A DNA stretch of 64,000 bases, taken from the NCBI GenBank assembly GCA_965644295.1, contig CBFFRP010000333.1:1-64000 (forward strand). Reading direction: 5' to 3'. Every line of letters begins with the position of its first letter. The stretch's first letter is position 1. This DNA comes from Paraphysomonas bandaiensis (Eukaryota; Chrysophyceae). Shown in pieces: positions 57,494 through 64,000 of this stretch. Below the pieces are notes generated by a model. It searched no databases, had not been told where the DNA came from, and saw only the letters and a program-made list of their open reading frames with translations. Made by a program: the position numbers and the translations under genes.

Positions 57494-58972
57494 GTGACTA
57501 CGACTATAGACTAGACATGTCTTCAATGAATCAAGTAAATGGACAACAACATCCGAGCAACTCCATAAACATGCAGAGCATCCAGTGCGACCTGTGAGCT
57601 AATCATACCCCCCTATATGTACGCCTACACTGTGTAGTATGCTGGGGGTGGTAAATGTCGATTTTATGGATTTGTTCATTGTTTATTTCATTGAAAAGTC
57701 ATCTTTTTTCATTAAAAAGTCACTTTTTTCACTTTTCACTAAAATCGAGATGCAAAACCACCTATTCAAATTTTTGGGGGGGTTTCTTAGATATTTCGTA
57801 CACATTCTGTACAAGTGTTTCAGCGTATTTACGAAGTGTTTAGGGTCACCCCATACAAGGCCAAAACTCGAGAAATGCAAACTCGACTTTTGCAAACTCG
57901 AGATTTACTCGGCAACTTCGATCGAAAAGAAAATGAAGTTACCGACTTTTTTATCGACTTTGGCCCAAGTCGATCATCTACATTCGACCGAATGGTGCAT
58001 GTATACAACAATGTAGCATATTATTGTGATTTGATTCAGTGTCGGGCACATTGTATTCGCAGAAGATGGCTGAAAGTGGCGTTGTGGAAGCGAATATGTT
58101 GTCGTAGATATCGAATAACTGGTCTTACTCAGCCAGAGATATAAGAGCTTTAAGCGAGCTCAGACGACTTTAGTTTGGGAACAAGTTTACTGTTGCGTGC
58201 GAGAGTGCCTTTGTCGCACGAGTCATTCTGTGTGTTTTGCACACAGGAAATGAGTGTGTAGATACAGAATATATACAGCCATATCTGCAGAAGAGTGCGT
58301 CATCACCAGCTCACATAGCTCGTTTGTGGTGCTTTATGCATGCTCTCTCCTGAGCAATATTTCCAACTGACTTTGATTTCGCAGACTGAGCAGGCAGATC
58401 CGTCAGATGTTCAAATCTTAGTCTCCACTTGACAAGTGTGTAGTTTCATATGGTAGGTTACTAGTCATCACCGTTTGGTCCGAGTAGTTGTCTATAATAC
58501 TCGATTAACTAAGTTAATATCATGAGTTAACGCTAAGTGTATAATATTTCGTATTGTTCCGCAATTCAGTTCCTAAATGTAATAGTGTGGATGGAGAGGA
58601 CCCTCTTTACACCAAAAAGAGAATCAGTTTAATTGAGCGTACATTAAAACCTCTGTAACAATATATTTTATATTTTGGCAATACTATTGTATTCGTAAGT
58701 TCCAGGCCCATAATACTATTGCTATATGTGTCTACGAGTAGTATGCTACGTTCTTCAAAGTTGCAATTGCTCATGGAATATACGTCATACTATTCAAGTA
58801 GTTTAAATATACAATTTGAATGGTCATGATTAGGCGACATCACTTATATTGCAACACTACGGTGACAACACGCACTCATTGTAGACACCAGACCAGACAT
58901 ATTAACATAACATACTTACTCATTCATACGCTTGCGTTTAAATACTTCCTATTTCCTTTCATACATTTTCTT
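57494..58972. other. Intergenic DNA, no firm gene
   Basis: 1.5 kb upstream of the GH5 gene. Overlapping plus-strand frames at 57639-58144 are low complexity or lack family resemblance. A short ATG frame at 58065 (MAESGVVEANMLS) ends quickly and could only extend through a 31-nt intron, which I do not accept. Confidence 0.5.
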
Positions 58973-60512
58973 CTACTTTACCTCTTGTTCTAAACTCATG
59001 CCCTTTCTTATTCCCCATTCAATAATTCCTTTCTCTATGCCACCTATTAACGAGTCTATCTCGTGCAGACCTATAACCAACGGTGGCTTGATTTTAATAA
59101 CATTTGCATCACGGCTAGCAATAATCTGGTTTTCCTGCAAGAAGTCTACCACAAATTTAGCCATTTCTGGGCACTCTTCAGGAAATGATTGACCGCATTG
59201 GACGCTCTGTTGATCGACAGATAAATGTTTCACAAACTCTATCCCTTGAAAAAGTCCACATCCTCTGACGTCTCCTACAAAAAACGGGTACTTAGCCTTC
59301 AAATTTAGGAGTTTGTCTTTAAGATAAACGCCGACCCGGTTGGCGTGATCTTGTAAACCTTCAGTAAGAATGGTGTCCAGAACAGCCTCTGCAATGGCAC
59401 ATGCAACTGAATTTCCTCCAAAAGTGTTAAAATACTCAATGCCTGTAACACAATTATATTGTGTAAGTATATTGCTACAAAAGCAGGACATATAACACCT
59501 GTTTTCGCGAAAGATTCTGCCACATCTCGACGGCAGACTACTGCAGAGATAGGATACCCATTTCCCATAGGCTTACCGAGAGTTACAATGTCAGGAACGA
59601 CACCATGCATTTCAAACATCCAAAAATGCGTTCCAGAGCGCGAGAAACCTGTCTGAACCTCGTCTGCTATGCACACACCCCCTGTATCTCGTACCGCACG
59701 ATAGCATCGTTGTAAATAGGAAGGTGGTAGAAGCATCTGGCCGCCACACCCCATGGCACTCTCTGCGATAAAGACGCCCACTCCACCCGTTCTAGAAACA
59801 ATGCTTTCCACCTCTGCGCTATATTGGGCACCACTCTCCTCTGTATATCCCATTGACCTCCACCTCATACTGGACGCAGAGGGGTCACACCGAGCGGAAT
59901 TAGAGTGGTCGAGAAGAGGAGACGATGAAGTTGCGGGCATGGATACAACATGTACATGTGGTTTCTTATAGTTTCGCCCGTCCGTTGCTTGGGACCACTT
60001 GTATGGAGATATCTCTATTGTCGCCGCTGTATTACCGTGGTAGGCATTGTTCAGCACAATAACATCATTAGGGTTGCATGCTGTTGTGTGTTCTCTAGCC
60101 ATTCGAAGTGCCAAGTCATTAGCCTCAGAACCAGAATTTACCAAGTAAACAGTATTCAGCTCAGGTGGAAAAGTTTTCAACAGTTTTGCAAGGTATCTCT
60201 GTTGCCCTGGATGCAGGAATCGTTGATTAGTTTGGATCTGTGATAGAGCTTCCTGTCCTGCTTTAACCACATTAGGATGACTATGTCCCACACATGCAAC
60301 ATTATTGCAAGTATCGAGGTGCCGGTTTCCGCTGTCATCAATAAGGTAGCATCCTTCTCCTCTCACAGCAACTAGTCCACCACGATCTTTGTAAAACACA
60401 GAGATATTCGGGCCCAACTTTATTATAGGTTAAATTATAACGATTATGCAGTTGTATTGATGCAAATTCTCACCTGCGTGTCTCTAACAGCTATGATATC
60501 TCGCCCGTCCAT
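58973..60512 (-). CDS. Class III aminotransferase-fold phospho-lyase (ETNPPL/PHYKPL-like)
   Basis: Exons 60512-60474, 60417-59499 and 59442-58973; introns of 56 nt each; 475 aa. PLP enzyme of the class III aminotransferase family: [64 protein letters not shown], and [16 protein letters not shown] with the Schiff-base Lys near residue 294, then [20 protein letters not shown] across the second intron. The HFWMFE and FNTFGGN wording matches the AGXT2L group, which cleaves phosphoethanolamine or phosphohydroxylysine with release of phosphate and ammonia, rather than GABA or ornithine transaminases. Substrate choice between these cannot be decided here. No targeting peptide, so probably cytosolic. 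Confidence 0.9.
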
Positions 60513-61066
60513 TATGAGAGGGTTGACATGAGTATATATATATATATATGCCGCTGTGATCATGTTATGGATGCATGAGATCCATTCTATCTGATCCAAC
60601 TACATACAGCAGTATACAGCCGTATACACCCGAGACAATGGGAGACACTGTACAACAGTATTATAGTTCTACACCTCTGTATAATAGCCGTTGCTGCAAC
60701 TCTTAACTTCACTGTCGTAACCGCCATATGGATAGCATACACACACATACATACATACATACATACATACATACATACATACATACATACATACATACAT
60801 ACATACAGACATACATACATACACATACATATAAGTGACCTACGTGACTTCGACTTCGCTCTGTGAAGTTGCTTAATTACATCAGAACGAAGCTGATCTA
60901 TGCATATGCATATGTATGTATAGGTGTATATAAGGGCTCATCTACTAGCACTTAAATACTATTGGAGTAAGCTATCGATAATCAGTCACTGATGACCTGT
61001 CATTGATGAGAAGCTCTAGCGTTACCTTCACTAACATTTCAAGATAGTTTCTGTTCCTATCGAGTC
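60513..61066. promoter_or_regulatory. Divergent promoter with GTATAC/CAGCAG motif and CATA tract
   Basis: Within 95-120 bases of the phospho-lyase ATG lies ACATACAGCAGTATACAGCC with CGTATACACC directly after (60602-60630). A CATA microsatellite occupies about 60742-60828. No coding sequence is supported. Confidence 0.4.
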
Positions 61067-63507
61067 ATGAGTTGGGCATCTCGCGGCACAGTTGCGTCAA
61101 AGAAGAAGCGCATTGCAACAATAGAGAAACGCACTTTTGACACAGAGATGCCTCCTCTAGAGGTGCTCTTCTCTACATTCGTGAAAGAAGGGAATGCCAA
61201 GATCACGAAAGATCTTGTGGACAAAGTCTACTTCTCCTCATTCCCGTCCAAAGACGCCTCTAGTGCTCTATCAGCTCTATCGATGAATGTTAAAAATATA
61301 GATGGTATGAGGAAATCCGGATCACTTGGTGTGGTGGTTGAGATGCTAAGAAGAATTGATTTCAGTACTGAGTTGGACGAAAATCATATCGCCGACTTGG
61401 TAAGATCTGTAAGCATATTAACTGAAGATGAAATTGCTCAAAATCGATTGCTATCGAATTCGCATGCATGTGAGAGTATATTGAAGTTGTGCGTGCATAC
61501 ACATGGAGCAGTTCAAGAGAAAATTTTCCATGTCCTCGACCGGCTTTGTCGCCAAGAATATGGATTTCAAACTTTTCTCAAGCATAATGTTTTCGGAGTG
61601 CTGCTTACTCCAGAAATGCTCTACTGTAGGATGGCGAGGCAATCTGTACGAAATGGTGCTGCGCAGCTTATTAATAGACTTGCCGCGGTTGCACCAGATA
61701 AGTTTCCGGTGGAGCTCATGGAGAATATACTTATAGTCAACGGAGCACGTATGGTGGATGGATATATAGAAATGCAACTTCTAAATGCACTACTATCTCA
61801 TTTAACGTGGCTGTCAAATGAGAAGCATGTGCTTTACGGCTGTTCATCGCTACTTATACATATGGTCGATGAAATTAAGGATGAAAAGTTTGAAGACCTT
61901 GAACACGTATGTTGGTTTTGCTTGTTGTATGTTAAAGCTAAACTTTTTGTAGTTATTACAGCTGCTAAAATGCCTGATGATAATTTCCAGAGATCTCACT
62001 CAAGGAAATTTTCTTCTTCATCACGATCTAAATATAGCTCTTCAGTACGTGGTGCGCACTGATTTTGAGCTTTGGCGTAAGAGCCTCGATACGTACAAGC
62101 GCCGGCCTCAGTCCTCGCATGGTGGCAGTAGTGGAGGAGGGAGTAGTGGTAGTATTGGAGGACGTCCGCAGACATCCGGAATGCAAAGTACTTTGAGTGC
62201 AATACGGGGTATTCGACAAACTCGAACTCGCAAAACAGAAGATATTAATTATAAAACCACCCGGTTGGTGGTGCTCATATATGAGAACGTTTTAAAGTTG
62301 GGTGTTCATGTAATTGGCGGGATAGTGTCATCTGGTCTCATTTCGGGACTTTTATTCCGCGTTGGGAAAGGAAAAAATATTGACAAGCGGTTTCACAAAC
62401 TCGTGATTCATTTCTTGTTTCAGATTCTTGTAAAAGTAGCACTAGACCAACCTGTTCATAACCGACCTATGTCAGTGATCGGCATCGCTCCAAGACAATC
62501 AGAGTACACTCGTGGAGGTTCTCGTCGTTCAGTAGCGAGCGCTCGTATTGCAGCTATGGGATCTAATCTAGCTAGTAAGACTGAGGCAGTGACAGTTCGC
62601 ACAGTGAGTAACAAGCTTCATGCCCAGGGAGTTACAGATTTGTTAATATTTTGTCTCGAGGGCGACGATTATGAAGTTGTCGCTGATGCAATGACGAGCC
62701 TTGCCTCTATGCACTTCCCTGTTATTAAGAACAAGGTAATCAACGAATATATTTTAGGAAAAATTTGCGGATACTCTTTGACAAGAAGGGATTGCTTCTT
62801 TTCTGGACTTGCGCTTGTTTGTGAGGTAAGGTAGCTCTTGCGGGAATCAATACTCAATATACAGTTATCACACTCGCTGGATATGTAATCACTTCACGCA
62901 CAATATGGCACCATATGAGCAAGCTATATTTTCACTCTTATCAATATACCTTTGGGTAATGTTTTTTGTCAGGCTATCATGTCACCGCCAGCAGATCATT
63001 TTCCAGGGATGATAAATGTGCTTGTGGATGAATTTAACATAATAAATGTCTTGATTCGCTCCATGAAGTTGTCAGGTTGGATATTCAATATGAAGGTGGG
63101 TACAGGTTTTACAGTGCTGATTGAATATACGTACGGTTTTACTGAGACTGAGTGATGTATTCTGATTATAGGCTAACGTGTATGAAGCACTCGCTGTCTT
63201 ATCTTCTCACCCGAAATTTCACAACCGTGTTAGCAAAGCTAGAGGAATTAATGTGATTGTGTATGAAATTGATGTACGACGTAAGCAAAGATCCAGTCGA
63301 CGAAAAGCCAACTATGATGCCGATGAAGATCCCTATACGGATGCATTGTTTGCGGTGCTGAAATCAGAATGGGCGGCAACTAAAATACAGGCCCATTACC
63401 GACGTCACAGAATTCGTGGTAAAGAACATACACTTCGAAGATTATCACTCTCGTTTGATGTTATGAATCCACGTGTGATGGGAACTTACAATAAGGATGA
63501 AATATGA
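61067..63507 (+). CDS. Armadillo-like helical-repeat protein with IQ motif (720 aa)
   Basis: Exons 61067-61906, 61962-62825, 62973-63095 and 63172-63507; introns 55, 147 and 76 nt; 721 codons. The N-terminal two thirds are helical repeats of ARM/HEAT type (GSLGVVVEMLRRIDFSTELD, HGAVQEKIFHVLDRLCRQEY, SNEKHVLYGCSSLLIHMVDE). A Ser/Gly-rich insert follows (HGGSSGGGSSGSIGGRPQTS), then more helices, and near the C-terminus AATKIQAHYRRHRIRGK, an IQ motif that usually binds calmodulin or myosin light chains. No named family is recognised. A cytoskeletal or flagellar scaffold regulated by calmodulin is plausible. Confidence 0.75.
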
Positions 63508-64000
63508 CAGTATAAGTAGTTTATATTTTCTGTCTTGCCGTCGTACTTTTTGTAAAATGAAATCTCCCATCACGTGATACTTTTGTTGCACTTGTAGTAT
63601 AATAGCTTAAAATATGCTCTGCATATGCATAGTAACATGATCTTTCTATTTTGTTTTGTTTCTTATACTTTTCTCTCTCTCGTTACCAATGTTGTAGTTA
63701 CCTCACGTGCATGACTTTCAAAGTATATTCATTCAATCAGCAGTCGATTAGTCTTTACACCCACGTTTGTCTACGATTTGTCATTGTTGTAGCAAGTGTG
63801 CAACGCTGCCTAGCAAAATATCGATATATTCAGGTGCTCCTGATATCAGCTGTTAGCTGATGCCTCGTGGACTAACCCTAATGGCGGTGTCATTTTTAAA
63901 CCCACTAATTTTCCATTTGAAGATGTTCCTACTAAACTAGAAATAGCTGTTGAGCCGTATATAAGTTTAATAGAATCGATTAAAAAGTTAACTTAGTAGG
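63508..64000. other. Window end with an orphan coding-like segment
   Basis: From an acceptor-like ATATCAG ending at 63853 a frame reads QLLADASWTNPNGGVIFKPT and IAVEPYISLIESIKKLT to TAG at 63994-63996. It looks like a terminal exon, preceded by an IQ-like VQRCLAKYRYIQ in another frame near 63803. I could not connect these to each other or to the upstream gene. It may be the 3' end of a separate gene or a fragment. Confidence 0.35.

Noticed and set aside
57639-58144. Two overlapping plus-strand frames of 109-125 codons
   Set aside because: Low-complexity Phe/Ser/Lys composition, no ATG context or splice support, no family resemblance.
58065-58260. Possible tiny gene starting MAESGVVEANMLS
   Set aside because: Needs a 31-nt intron with a weak donor to continue; no domain or conservation evidence.

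Overview
This window is nuclear DNA of a eukaryote with compact genes and many very short GT-AG introns (mostly 43-65 nt, one of 36 nt), the standard genetic code, and AT-rich intergenic DNA with microsatellites and transposon debris. A stramenopile or other SAR-group protist is the most likely source. The ubiquitin monomer carries Asp16, Asp24 and Gln28 (Glu, Glu, Ala in animals), and a secreted glycosidase has the Pro-Thr/Ser-Pro linker style common in stramenopile surface proteins. That assignment is an inference, not proven.

Layout. 1-9 kb: an IS630/Tc1-mariner-like transposon, a Ty1/copia scrap, a decayed reading frame, a secreted SGNH hydrolase, and a hAT transposon with a perfect 8-bp target duplication. 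9-24 kb: a small spliced gene, a nine-exon EF-hand-like gene, two unrecognised genes, a nine-unit polyubiquitin gene, a Lys-rich small protein, a SMYD-like SET protein, and two small proteins. 24-36 kb: a cytochrome b5/FAD-oxidoreductase fusion, an ERD2-type KDEL receptor, a hybrid histidine kinase and a TTD14-like P-loop protein. 36-38 kb: a second hAT relic and repeats. 38-53 kb: UAP56/Sub2 (DECD helicase), a mitochondrial-carrier-like protein with a signal peptide, a membrane-anchored JmjC protein, a membrane-anchored armadillo protein, and BMS1. 54-64 kb: a membrane-anchored GH5 glycosidase with eight Cys-rich modules, a class III aminotransferase of the phospho-lyase type, and an armadillo/IQ protein.

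Most genes are ordinary housekeeping genes with no operon-like logic. Functional themes are ribosome and mRNA handling (BMS1, UAP56), protein turnover and sorting (polyubiquitin, KDEL receptor), signalling (hybrid kinase) and the cell surface (GH5 fusion, SGNH hydrolase). Many neighbours are divergent. Short gaps in front of start codons repeatedly hold a GTATAC plus CAGCAG/CTGCTG motif cluster, which may be a promoter element.

Exon boundaries were assigned by eye from frame continuity, GT-AG sites and family resemblance; each multi-exon CDS given here sums to a whole number of codons. Transcript data were not available. The strongest discovery leads are the GH5-(Cys module)x8-transmembrane architecture, the recurrent promoter motif, the wide-spacing intron-containing DDE transposase, and several TE insertions dated by exact target duplications.
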